Positions 45,830-56,143 of a DNA stretch of 64,000 nt are shown piece after piece. The notes under the pieces are model-generated. The model was not told where the DNA came from, ran no database searches, and worked only from the letters and a program-made list of their open reading frames with translations. Source of the stretch: Sceloporus undulatus. Its lineage: Eukaryota; Chordata; Lepidosauria; Squamata; Phrynosomatidae. Both the position numbers and the translations under genes were made by a program. The number at the start of each line of letters is the position of its first letter. Position 1 is the stretch's first letter. The stretch lies in assembly GCF_019175285.1 (NCBI RefSeq), contig NC_056522.1, positions 35,092,193 through 35,156,192 of the forward strand, read 5' to 3'.

Positions 45830-47200
45830 CATTGAGAATTCTTACAGTTGCACCAAGGGGCAGTAGTTTCCAATAGCTGACCTGATTCTATGGCTACTAC
45901 CTACTTCTTAGGATAGAGAAATGGGTGTTAAAGGGGAACAGCTTGTCCATTCAGCTCCTAGGAAAAGACTGAATGCTTCCTCGTGATCAGCGTAATCAAC
46001 AAATGAAAAGAGGCAACTACTTTGCTCAGGAAGATCTCTCCAGGTTAGACAGGCCCTCTCGCATCTGATCTTTGAGTTATTAACTGTTCACAAATTAATT
46101 TGCTTGGTGTAGATGGAAGACGTGAACTATTTCCTCATGGTAGAACTTTCAACTCTTAAAGAATAACTAACGTTATACATTCTTCTTCACAAGAATGTAG
46201 TTTTGTTCATCAGTTTCAAATTGAAAACAAATGCTTTGTTAGAATATTCCATACATAACAAAGAATGTAATCTGTTCAACAACAACTGATGTAATAATAA
46301 TTATCCAAGTAGGCCAAGTAAACCTTCCCAATACAGTATAAAAGGACAAAATGTTGCTCATGTGCTAGACTCCAAGCACGTCCCAAAGCACTTTCAAGAA
46401 CTCCAACCACCACCCTACTCTTCAGCTCCTTCAAGAACCAACCGAACTACCAGCCCTTGAAAACAGTGGTCAATAACAGAATGCAAAAGGCAATTCCTTC
46501 CTGCACAGCTGTGACACACCATTCACAAATTATTTAGAGTACATGCCCTTTTCAGTAACGAAAACCTACTGACATCCTTTACATCTACGTCAATTCACAA
46601 AGTAGGAGGGAATGGGAGACATCCCTGCCTTTCAGGGCCTGGTAGGGCCTTCTTTTATAGGGAGCCCTAGACGAGATGACACACAAATCCATACAAAGTG
46701 TATCCCCTTCAGATTATAGTGTGCAGGCAAAGGCCATATGTGGTCTATGTAAGCATTTTTTTTTTACTTTAGAGCAGTCTTCTCACCTGGCTGGGGGATG
46801 ATGGGAGTTGCAGCCCACATCTGTTGAGAGGACTAGTTGGTTTGAGAAAATATTCCTCTCAAAAGCACTGGCATATTGTTAATATTTATGCCCTCTACAC
46901 TAGAAGCTTTTTAAAAAGTTATATACTAACCTTTTTATTTCTCTAACACAAAGCTTTCCAATTCTTCAGAGAAACCAATTTGTTTTTTTTTTTTTTTCCT
47001 TGAGGGGAACCCCCCTCCACAGCCTCAAATGCTTTTTCCTGTTAAACAAGATCATCTTGTTTTCCAACTGGCATTGCCAGAGCAGTTATATAAACATGGT
47101 TATTTTAAATATATATTTTTTGTTTTATAAAGAAGCCACTAAAGATTCAGAAGCATAAAAGGACACCATCTCAATAAATAGAATGATACGCTACTCTTTT
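45830..47200. other. intergenic sequence, no clear feature
   Basis: A poly-T run is at 46980-46998. An A/T-rich stretch with TATAAAAGG at 46338 resembles a TATA box, but no open frame or known promoter follows. Confidence 0.35.
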
Positions 47201-48071
47201 CCAGCTTGACAACATTTAATGGGATTATTTACAGTTACGCAGAGATGATGTCTGGGTATTTGTGTCAAACCTACATTTGCAGAGGCATTGTGTAATACTG
47301 AGAACAGTTGAGGTTGATACACACATAAATCTCCACCTGATGTGAGAGCCCAAATGCAGCATTTGAAATCATGCATCTCCAGAAGTGGTAAATTAATGGC
47401 TCAAAGAGCCAGTATGCAGCCATGTAAACCAAATAGCTTTCAGACTTCCTTGATGACTCAGTGTTTTCCAAGAGGGAGCTCTCACTGGTGATATATGAAT
47501 GGGGAAAGTTCAGTAAAGCACCAGTACACACAAGACTTTTTGTGAGGTAGAATGTAAATGTCCAGATATATGGAAAAGGTTATAGGTGATTGGCTGGATT
47601 ATGCAATGTGACGAGTTCAACTCATCACATCATCCCAAACATGCATTTCACAGTGGTAGGATAAGATGGCTGTGACAAAGCCAACATTTTAGGAGAAATT
47701 CATTTCATTGCCTCTCCACATAGAAAAGAGTAACAAAAACACTTTTTAAAAAACACAACTAAGGCTTCACTCAGTTTTAGCAATTTCCCCACATGTTAAG
47801 TGACATAGTGGGACATTGCTGGAATTCTGAAGAGAACCATCTCATTCAATTAGTCTGCCACATGGACATAGCTCTGGCTCTATCCAGGATCACTCTGCAT
47901 TTTACAGGCGAGAATTGAGCCCCCAAAAAACAAGAGTGTGAGTGTGTGTGTGCACGCATGAGAACATGTATTGACCCAGAAAAAAGAAAGGTAGCCATCC
48001 TGGAGAATAAGTGAGATAAATGACAGCATCAAAACAAATGGGATGCCTTTCACGTGGATAATAACTGACAA
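47200..48071 (-). other. INTS7: probable INTS7 3' untranslated region
   Basis: No repeat is evident from the stop codon leftward to about 47200. On the minus strand an ATTAAA variant poly(A) signal sits at 47220-47215, with T/G-rich sequence after it; a second A/T-rich candidate containing AATAAA lies near 46930. The real 3' end cannot be set without transcript data. Confidence 0.4.
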
Positions 48072-48371
48072 CTAAAAGCGGGAATATGCAGTTCGTGACT
48101 GAGGCTGAGACTGTGGCTGCTGTGGTGCCTGCTGTCCTTGTTGTTGCTGAAGTCGAATTTGCTGTGAATATGGATCTTCAAGAGACTTAATCAAGAGAGT
48201 GGTTTTCGGTCCTGTCTTCCATATAATGCCATTGAGATCTCTAACAGAAGACTCCACTGTGATACTGTGGGTACCAACAATGATGAAGTTCAAGAGGAAC
48301 TGTGTGCTGAAGTAATCATTGTGAGGCTCAACCATCTGCTCCATTTCATTTGTCAGGGTGTCAATGGGCAT
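48072..48371 (-). CDS. INTS7: INTS7 last coding exon (C-terminus and stop)
   Basis: INTS7 is a subunit of the Integrator complex, which binds RNA polymerase II in the nucleus, cleaves nascent snRNA 3' ends and attenuates transcription. On the minus strand this exon follows a good acceptor (pyrimidine-rich, ending TTTTTTCAG at 48380-48372) and encodes 99 residues plus the stop. It starts in phase 0 with MPIDTLTNEMEQ, passes through EPHNDYFSTQFLLNF and SLEDPYSQQIRLQQQQ, and ends in a glutamine/proline-rich tail finishing SRTAYSRF. From memory, vertebrate INTS7 ends with a similar Q-rich stretch and an aromatic-Arg-Phe terminus; the tail here looks longer and has extra Pro and Ser. The leading ATG is an internal Met (Ile in the mammalian protein as I recall it), not a start codon. 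Identification is from recognised protein sequence, not a search. Confidence 0.93.
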   Translation of the reverse strand: MPIDTLTNEMEQMVEPHNDYFSTQFLLNFIIVGTHSITVESSVRDLNGIIWKTGPKTTLLIKSLEDPYSQQIRLQQQQGQQAPQQPQSQPQSRTAYSRF

Positions 48372-49028
48372 CTGAAAAAACAAAGAGTCAGAACAGCATT
48401 TCATGATGTTTCTCTAAAAGAGAATTCAGTTGCTACATAGGACACAGTGGTTCCTTAAACAACATTACAACTTCCTGAAAAGGATTAAATAAGATGATCT
48501 ATATGCTACATCTTCATTTAGCAAGCCTAAGCAAAGTGCAAGCAAAGTACAATTATTATAAACTGCTCAGCTGTCCATATCTAAAAACAGGATTTGGGAA
48601 TCTCTAACTGGCCATGCCAAGTGATCAGCATTTTCTCATTTGAATAAATTTGTTTCCTGCTGCCACACAGCTGTGTGATCTTGGCAGATTACAATGCTAG
48701 GGCATTTCAGCACCACTGCCAAAATAGCAAGTGGAGAAAAGGATTATCTGTTCCAGCACCCTTTACTTCCAAGATGTAAATGATACACTAGGGAGGGCAA
48801 GTTTCCCATGAAGATGTGATCAGAAACATCTAGGCCAGCTCATATTCAAGGGTCTAATTTTCAAAAGGGGTAAAATTCTCAGAGAAGTTTGTACCCACAT
48901 TAAAACACTATAGAAACAAGATGCGGAAATACCTGCCATCCAACAAATGAAAGGAAACCTGAGATCCATATTCTCATGGGTTTAAGACTGCACAACTGCT
49001 GATAGTTTATGACTATACTTTTTCTTAC

Positions 49029-49214
49029 CTTGTAGTCTTGCCCGGATTTGCTCTGCAGTGTTGAAGATACATTTAGACAGATAGACTGAATTTTGCGGAA
49101 AAGGCCTGGTTTGGAGCCATGCTGGACTACTCCTTCTACCTTTAAGGCCAATTGTTGGTTATTCTGAACTACAATGGGCTCAGCAGGGTTACGTGGAGAT
49201 GGTGACAGAGCAAG
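49029..49214 (-). CDS. INTS7: INTS7 internal coding exon (62 codons)
   Basis: The exon is 186 nt and phase 0 at both ends. Its acceptor reads CTATTTCAG and its donor AAG|GTAAGAAA. It encodes 62 residues starting LALSPSPRNPAEPIVVQNNQ and ending SSTLQSKSGQDYK. Translation runs directly into the last exon, giving the junction QDYK-MPID, which matches the INTS7 C-terminal region. The segment GVVQHGSKPGLFRKIQSICL is the part I recognise best. The intron to the last exon is 657 bp (48372-49028) and shows no clear repeat. The intron upstream (49215-53811) is the largest in the window and carries an 80-bp-arm inverted repeat, a tRNA/L2-type SINE, a CORE-type SINE and a fold-back repeat. Confidence 0.93.
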
Positions 49215-49408
49215 CTGAAATAGATTTATATTTACTGCAGTTTCTTTAAAAAAATATTATATTTCACTCAAGAAAACATATGCTCATTCCCAAACTAATT
49301 TCAGACTACATATGATTGATTTAGAATCTTATTGCAGTCATCTCATTTTCTGTTAAATTTTTCCAGAGAACTTCAGATTTCCTTAAGATAAATGGGAACC
49401 AATTTCAT

Positions 49409-49666
49409 TACCTTTCTAATGCATTCCATGATGTATAGCTCTTGTTACCAACTTATCTTATTTTATTAACATGAGTGAAGATGGATTTTGATTATATATA
49501 TTGGGGGGGCGGGGGGGGGGGGGCGGTTCCCATAGGGTTCACTGTATTGCATTCTTGAATGCCTTTTTTTCTAAAATACCTTTGCAAGTATCTTCACCCA
49601 TGTTAATAAAATAAGATAATTTGGTAACAAGATAGATACATCATGAAACACATTATTAGAAAGGTA
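49409..49666. repeat. inverted repeat (arms about 75-80 bp) with G-run loop, in INTS7 intron
   Basis: Left arm includes CTTGTTACCAACTTATCTTA and TTTTATTAACATGAGTGAAG; right arm includes CTTCACCCATGTTAATAAAA and TAAGATAATTTGGTAACAAG. The loop of about 105 bp has a run of G broken by single C (49503-49526). Probably a palindromic MITE. Confidence 0.75.
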
Positions 49667-50365
49667 ATGCAATGCCTTTGCAAGGTATTTTACCACCACA
49701 TATACATGTAAGTTCAGCATTCCCTAAATCCTCTCCAGCAGTTTGGAGACAAGGTACCATGAATACAATTCAAGATTGTTGTAATTAAATATCAGTAGTA
49801 AATGGTCTTAATGGCACTGGGGATGGAGGGTAGATGACAGGCAAAACATTAAATCAAGGACAAATTCCAACAGTGAAAGCAAACAGAAGGGAGCAGAGGG
49901 CAAAGACTTTTACAGTGCTCTAGATAAAGGGCATTGGGGTCATATTTTATCATCATGAGCAGTAGTGCATTATCAGCTGTAAATCCACTTCAGTATGTTG
50001 CTTCCTTCCATAGAATGAAAATATTTTTATTTTCCATAAATAAGACTCTAGCTATAATGGTTCCATACTGGGGGAAGTTAAATATTCTGCACAACCAAGC
50101 TTTAAAGGTTTCTCTAGACTGAGCTACTTCAGGCAACAACTGAAAATGGAGAAGGAGTCCATGTCACCCATCACTTCAAAAACCCTTCCCGCACATAAAG
50201 AAGTGAGTATATCAGAGAGGAAAATTCAGCTTAGCCTGCTTTGTGATATGTGAAGTTTTTTTTTTTTTTTTTAAAGTCCTTTAAGATTCATGTCTGGAAT
50301 CTGACAGCAGATTGAACTCAGCAGTATATTTAACGACACAGGGCCAGGTGTACTTTGGCTTGGTG

Positions 50366-50440
50366 GTTGCTGTTGTTGTGTGCTTTCAAGACGTTTCTGA
50401 CTTATGGCAAACTTAAGGCAATCCTATCACAGCTTCATCT
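50366..50440 (-). mobile_element. tRNA/CORE-type SINE tail fragment
   Basis: TTGTTGTGTGCTTTCAAGAC and TTTCTGACTTATGGCAAACT are the reverse of the SINE tail. Confidence 0.65.
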
Positions 50441-50511
50441 CATAGCAGTACTGTAGCATTTAAAGGCCCAACACCATTTGCATGGGCCTTTTCAACCTAA
50501 CCACATGGGCA

Positions 50512-50742
50512 ATAGCAATAGCAGCTTCATTTATATACCACTTCATATCACATTGACAGTCTCTAAATGGTTTGCAACTGTAAGCTAGTTGCCCCCATCA
50601 AGCTGGGTACTCATTTTAGTGACCTTGGAAGGATGCAAGGATGAGTTGACCCTGAGCTCCTGACTGGGATTGAACTCATAACCTTGTGGTTTTCTGAATG
50701 TATAGCCACAGTACTCGCATCTAACCACTGCACCACTGGGGT
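50512..50742 (-). mobile_element. tRNA-derived SINE with L2-like tail
   Basis: Matches 36178-36385: CAGCTTCATTTATATACCAC, GTAAGCTAGTTGCCCCCATC, GTGACCTTGGAAGGATGCAA and CATCTAACCACTGCACCACT (tRNA head in reverse). More complete than the first copy. Lies in an INTS7 intron in the gene's orientation. A (GT)n run follows at 50749-50768. Confidence 0.78.
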
Positions 50743-51274
50743 CAATAAAATGTGTGTGTGTGTGTGTATACACTCATGTACATTGTGCAATCTGCTCTGC
50801 CTGGTTTGGGGCCATGAAACTTTAAATAAAGAATAAAGAAACAGAAGAATAGTTCTTACATTGCTGTCACTGTGGATGAAAGGAATTCCAGTAATCCTTA
50901 ATGGAAGAAAGCCTTATGCACTGGGGAATGAATGCTACCAACCGTCTACAATCTTTTGGTAAGATCTCTTGCTTGTTAAGGACCCTTAACTTTTGACTCT
51001 GACAGCTGTTAAATACACATAGTTCAAGTAACTTCAAACAGACGTTAACTCAGCTGTTATTGACACAGCCAACTGATTAAAAGAAGGAAGTCCAAAACTT
51101 GGCATACCTGCTCTAAAGAGATTTAATGCAGCTGTTCCCAACCTGGAAACCTCCAGATTTGCTGGTCAATCAAAACAATTTTGCATGAAACATTGAGATT
51201 GCACATGGAACAGTGAAGGACAACATATACTAAATTTAATCCATGTTTTTAACATGCCTATAAGGCTAAATAAA

Positions 51275-51452
51275 AGAGAGTGACGTAGTGGTTTGAGCAT
51301 TGGACAACTGGGGTTTAAATCCTTGCTCAGCCATGGAAACCCACTGGGTGACCCTGGGCAAGTCACACATTTGCAGCCTCAGAGGAAGGCAAGACAAACC
51401 CCGCTGAACAAATCTTGACAAGATGACTTGAAGGCACACAGCAACAACAACA
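51275..51452 (+). mobile_element. tRNA/CORE-type SINE, complete
   Basis: Head GTGACGTAGTGGTTTGAGCA (A box), GGGGTTTAAATCC (B box), CCACTGGGTGACCCTGGGCA, CAGCCTCAGAGGAAGGCAAG, AACAAATCTTGACAAGATGA and the tail CTTGAAGGCACACAGCAACA. The best full-length copy, although an internal 3' part is shortened. Confidence 0.85.
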
Positions 51453-51867
51453 ACAGAGAGAGGTTGTGTTGTTCTTTATTACACAAGACATACACACAGT
51501 GTAGTGATATGCAACTATAGTCAACACCATAATTATTATAAGAAAACTAAGAAAGAAAAGGCACTATCTGAGATTCTGCTTCATGATTCTCCACAATACA
51601 GCACTGTGACACAGAGACAGCATATCTTCTGTACAGTCAAAAGTACCACCTGGCTAAAGTATCTGTAGACAGTATGTGAAATATGCAAATAAAACATGTT
51701 TGGATTTCTCTAAAACATGAATCTTGTGTTTATGCAACTAAGAAAAGGTGTTCTTTGGCAGCATGGATAGTCTTTACTGGTTCCTTTCAATATATGCATC
51801 ATTTGTATAGAAAATCTGCATGTGTACTTGGAAACTTAATTACTTTATAGGAAATACAAACAAAAAT

Positions 51868-52025
51868 TCATCAGTGATACTTTTATTGGCCAACTGAAAC
51901 GCACAATATGTTTGTTGAAAGCTTTTGAAGCTCCATGGTACACTGTGAATTTTGGTTGGCCAATAAAGGTATCACTGATGAATTCTGTTTGTATTTCTTA
52001 AATGGCCAACACAGCTACCCCTGAA
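51868..52025. mobile_element. fold-back Penelope-type terminal repeat
   Basis: AATTCATCAGTGATACTTTT, ATTGGCCAAC at the left is the inverse of GTTGGCCAATAAAGGTATCA, CTGATGAATT at the right. Ends with TGGCCAACACAGCTACCCCT, the family's closing phrase. The middle GTTGAAAGCTTTTGAAGC resembles the GAAAGCT part of the hammerhead region. Confidence 0.55.
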
Positions 52026-53811
52026 TGTTTACTTTATAGGAAGGATATGAGGTTAATGGCATGACAGCATTTGAGACAACATTACACCAAATGGATAGTC
52101 AATAAAACCAACCATTAAAATGAGGCAGGAAAAATGAAGCAATAAGATAAACCACAAGAGTTTAAAAGATACATGAGTGAATATCAAAATCTATCAAACC
52201 ATCCAATTTTATTGCACAAACATATCAAGAGTTCACAGGCCCAATTCAGCTTAGGAATGCCATCAAAGTTTTAGAGTGACCAGCGCTAAGTGGAAATGAA
52301 AAATGAGAACACACAGCACAGGCTTTCTCACATATTTCTTTCAGAAATATTACAGAAGTGAAAAAAATTGTACATAACAAATACATATTTATATAGTAAG
52401 CCTTAAAAATAATTACTGTGCTGCATCCAGCATAACTGTTTTTGTTAATTATGATTAGCTCCACTTCTGAGGGGCATAGCTATTGGGGGCAGGAGACCAA
52501 CATGATAACACTGACGTCAAATAAGAATTCTCCACCCAAATGAAACTTCCTTTCAGTTGCCAAATTTCTAGCACTGCAGTGACACAAAACTTCACCTGAG
52601 CATTCAGAAATACAGTTTAGGCACTCAAAGGAAAGGGGAGGCAAATTTTTTAAAGAAATATGAATAAGCAAATACATACAAGAGTTCTAGATGTGAATGG
52701 TCTCAATAGATTTGTCTCTGCAATGTTTAAAATTTGAGGACTGAAGGGGCTACACCCCAGTCACTCTTATTTTACAACTCAGTCATTTCCCCAGCTTTCT
52801 ATACCGCCTTCTCTCCCCTTCCTCCCACCTGTCTCTTTTGCTCTCCCCGGTTATGTTGTATCAGGTACTATACAAAATGAGGGAGACAGTCACAATAGCT
52901 TTGTACTGCTCCTGCCACCTAGGAGGAAAGAGATGTTGTTTGCTCATGTTCTTTTCCCCAGTCTTAAAGGGGGCAGAAGATACAGAGCCAAACAGGATCT
53001 CTCACATTACAGAAAAACAAAAGAAAGTAATAAAATCAATGTGTGTGTCCCTATCCAAACCTATTTAGGGCAGTGGTAAATCTGTTGGAAATATTCCTCC
53101 CCATACTGCTACTTGTCTCATGGGGGGAAAAAAGGATACCCTATCTTGTTTGACTCCTGCTGCGAGCTGGCACAATTCAGCTATAGCAATCTTATTAGGC
53201 TGTGCAGAACACAAATTTATCCATAATATCTTTCCCTGCTTCATGGAATCAAGGTAGCTGGACAGTAGAGACGTATAGTTTTTCTTGAGGATAAAGAAAG
53301 AGTGCTGCACAGCAGTGAGAACTTATTTGACAGGGAAATGCAAAATACAATCTGCCTCACATTTGAAAAAATGCCTGATATATTTCCCTCATAGGATCAG
53401 CATGCTGCCCTTTTAAGGGAAGGAAAGAAGTGCTCCTCCACACATTCTTTACAGAGAAAAATTTGTGTGAGGGGGGAAATTACAACTAGAAATATAGTCA
53501 AGTTTTGAATTACACATCTTCATGGAAGAAGAACATAAAATCTAATGGATATCATTTCTGCTGACTAATATCTTGGAACAGTTTAAGGTCTGTTTGAAAA
53601 ATAATTTCCACAGCCTAACATTTACTTCCAGTTCAGTTATGAATATCAGCTGAGTAAGAATTTGAGGTAACATTTTACCCTGCAGACAACAGGTAACTAG
53701 ATAGTTGGATCAGCAATTGTCCCACTCTTTCTCCTGCCTGCCATTACACAGATTATAATCAGAATATCTTTTCTTTAACTGCAGTTGAAATCCAGTGTGA
53801 CTATAGCTTAC

Positions 53812-53910
53812 CTTAATGCTAGTTGACTGTAGCTTCTGGAAAAAATACCTCTGAAACGACATGGGGACTTTCAACAAGGCAATGACTGCACTACATAGAC
53901 AAGCTGTGTG
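53812..53910 (-). CDS. INTS7: INTS7 internal coding exon (33 codons)
   Basis: The exon is 99 nt, phase 0 at both ends, with acceptor TTGTTCCAG and donor AAG|GTAAGC. The product starts HTACLCSAVIALLKVPMSFQ and ends KLQSTSIK, followed in the next exon by LALSPS. A Met codon lies upstream in the same frame but within the intron; the acceptor position and the phase-0 join set the true exon edge. The hydrophobic ALLKVP segment suits the alpha-helical repeat part of INTS7. The 2.1 kb intron upstream is unusual in starting with GC instead of GT. Confidence 0.92.
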
Positions 53911-54099
53911 CTGGAACAAAACAATGCCAGACCAGATCAGTCTTAATCCTTTTTACAGCAGGGACAGGAAATAGCATGTACTTTAGTGTTATCCCCACAG
54001 TTGCTTGCACTTAAGAAATCAAGACAAACCATCGCTAGGATTATGAACAGCACAGAGACTGGAAAACTTCCCAGCAGATCCAGTTGCTTTCCTCTACAA

Positions 54100-54235
54100 C
54101 AGTGGTCCCCAAACTGTGCGCTTTAAGAGATTTTGGACTTCACCTCCCAGAAGCCTCAGCCATGTTGGCCAATAGTCTGGAATTCCAGGAGCTCAAATCC
54201 AAAATCTCTTAAAGGGAACAGTTTGAGAATCATTG
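54100..54235. mobile_element. hAT MITE with perfect 8-bp target duplication
   Basis: Left CAGTGGTCCCCAAACTGT, right (reversed) CAATGATTCTCAAACTGT; flanked by CTCTACAA at 54092-54099 and 54236-54243. 136 bp, with a second inverted pair TTAAGAGATTTTGGA / TCCAAAATCTCTTAA. The 8-bp duplication and CAG-type ends identify hAT. Lies in an INTS7 intron. Confidence 0.92.
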
Positions 54236-54319
54236 CTCTACAAGATAGCAGTCCCTTTAATAGCTCTAAGGTAATTTGGAAGACAGAACAATAATGCTCT
54301 TTCTCCTGAGCTTTCTTCC

Positions 54320-54363
54320 TTTCCTTCCTTCAACACATGACTGAACAGACATCATTCTTCTTA
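54320..54363 (-). other. INTS7 exon-like remnant in intron
   Basis: On the minus strand AAGAAGAATGATGTCTG, TTCAGTCATGTG and TGAAGGAAG match the exon at 56011-56143 (AGAAGAATGATGTCTG, TGTTCAGTCATGTG, TGGAGGAAG), with a 2-bp gap. About 40 bp in the same orientation as the gene. It could be a decayed exon duplication or a small templated insertion. It has no obvious splice signals. Confidence 0.6.
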
Positions 54364-54551
54364 TATACCTTTCCTAGGTACATAATGTGATCATTAAGTT
54401 ATGGGAAAGAAAGGAGAAGCCAAAGCAGACTGATTTGTAGGAGTTTTACATAGGTGTTTTTTTGGGGATCTGCAGAGGCAAAATGGAACGCCAGACACAG
54501 CAGTTCAAAAGGGAGGGTTGCAAATGGGTAAAGTTTTAGAAAGTAAGTACC

Positions 54552-54553
54552 GA

Positions 54554-54612
<59 letters not shown>
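54552..54612. repeat. (GAAA)n microsatellite
   Basis: About 15 uninterrupted GAAA units. Confidence 0.97.
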
Positions 54613-55073
54613 GCATGGCAGGAACTAAACAGGAAACTAATCTGAAGGAAAATCCTGAAACTTTAGGAAGAACAGCTACGCCAAAATGCTGTGGACAGAT
54701 TGCCCTTGGGGCTATCTGTTATGAAATGGCAGAAGTGGCCAGCGAGAAATGAACACCAGAACTACCAAGTCAAGATCAAACCAAAGGCCTATCTAGATGC
54801 CACTGGAAACCCTAAAAATAGGACACGAGAACAATAACCATTGCTTGCTGGTGCTCAGCCTCTTATTTTTATTTTACTTTTCCGCAATAGTTCACACAAC
54901 TAAAATAGTAAGTATGCCTCTCTCTGCTCAAACTTAAGAGACGAGAATCTTATTTTTTTTCTCAAAGGGATGAAATGGAAATGACTTATTATTTTACACA
55001 GCACTGTACATACAATCTTTTTAATTGAGATCAGTACTGATTTCAGACTTGAAATCAGACCTGGTTCCAAGTA

Positions 55074-55306
55074 TAGTGGGACCTTGTTATCCGCTGGGGT
55101 TTGGTTCCAGGATCCCCCATGAATAACACAATCTGTGGATGCTCAAGTTCTATTAAATACAATGGCAGAGCAAAATGGTGTCCCTTATATAAAATTGAAA
55201 ATCAAGGTTTTCTATCAGGAATTCATACTTTTTTTTTTTGAATATTTTCAAACTGTGGATGCTTGAATCCATGGATAAAAAATCCGTGTATAAGGAGGGC
55301 TGACTG
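55074..55306. mobile_element. pogo/Tigger-like MITE (family B)
   Basis: TA at 55072-55073 and 55307-55308. Left TAGTGGGACCTTGTTATCCG, right AATCCGTGTATAAGGAGGGC with TGACTG. Interior GGATCCCCCATGAATAAC and AAAATTGAAAATCAAGGTTT. 233 bp. Confidence 0.8.
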
Positions 55307-55724
55307 TATAGGCAACAGAATAACCTCATCCAGACTAAAGAAATTGTTCTCCACCTTGTACTGAAGTTAGTGTAAATGGTACATGTGGTCTTGGATGACC
55401 TGGTCCAATGAGAGACACTCTGCACTGGTGAAAAGTTGTACAGAAACACAATCAGCTTTAACAAATAAAAGTAAAGGCAGCCTTTAAGAGGCTTCACAGA
55501 TGAGTTACTGTTTTACAGAACCAGATTTGTTTGGCTTGGCTCAGTGACTTTTTGAACAAATGAACAAATATTTGTGAATCAATTCAATGCAGATAGCCAG
55601 ACATTGCTGTCTGGTTTCTTATAGTTTCAGCAAATGAATTACAGATTACTGCACTTTTGATTTGTCCCTTTAAAGTTACACTGCCTATATGAAATATAAA
55701 ACTGGAACTGTCTGATTAAAAATA

Positions 55725-55805
55725 ATAATTGTAAGCCGCCCTGAGAGCCATTAGGGCTGAAGGGTGGGGTATAAATACCTAAATAAATAAATAAATAAAT
55801 AAAAC
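55725..55805 (+). mobile_element. L2 LINE 3' tail
   Basis: TTGTAAGCCGCCCTGAGAGC, GGTGGGGTATAAATACC and a (AAAT)n tail. The typical L2 terminus. Confidence 0.78.
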
Positions 55806-56010
55806 TGGCAGTGCAAGTCATAAAAATGATGCACTCTATGCTCAAAAGGAATCTCTAACTTTGCTTTGTCTTAGAAATGTCTTTCCTCCTGTCTCTATGT
55901 TAGAGTGTTTCACGCTGACAATAAAAACCTGAAGACTTAACTCCTTGACATGAGAAAATTTACAATACCAGTATTTTAGAAGCCTCAATGACAAACTAGG
56001 AATTACTTGC

Positions 56011-56143
56011 CATGTAAGATACAGGTGCGTATTTTCTATTCAGTGATTCCACTTCCTCCAGCACATGACTGAACACAGACATCATTCTTCTTTCATATTC
56101 ACTTGTGACATGTGCCACTCCAGCAGAACCATATTCCTGAAAG
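56011..56143 (-). CDS. INTS7: INTS7 internal coding exon with GC splice donor
   Basis: The exon is 133 nt. Its first base completes a Ser codon split with the upstream exon (AG|C), followed by 44 codons starting FQEYGSAGVAHVTSEYERRM and ending KYAPVSYM. The acceptor is TTCTTCTCTAG. The end is fixed by the join to HTACLC in phase 0, and the bases after ATG are GCAAGTAATT, so the intron starts with GC. The only nearby GT would add 4 nt and shift the frame of every later exon. Apart from the C, the donor fits U1 well (GCAAGT). The downstream intron contains a short stretch very similar to this exon (54320-54363). Confidence 0.91.

Noticed and set aside
46330-46360. TATA-box-like TATAAAAGG as a promoter
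   Set aside because: No transcript, open frame or other promoter element follows.
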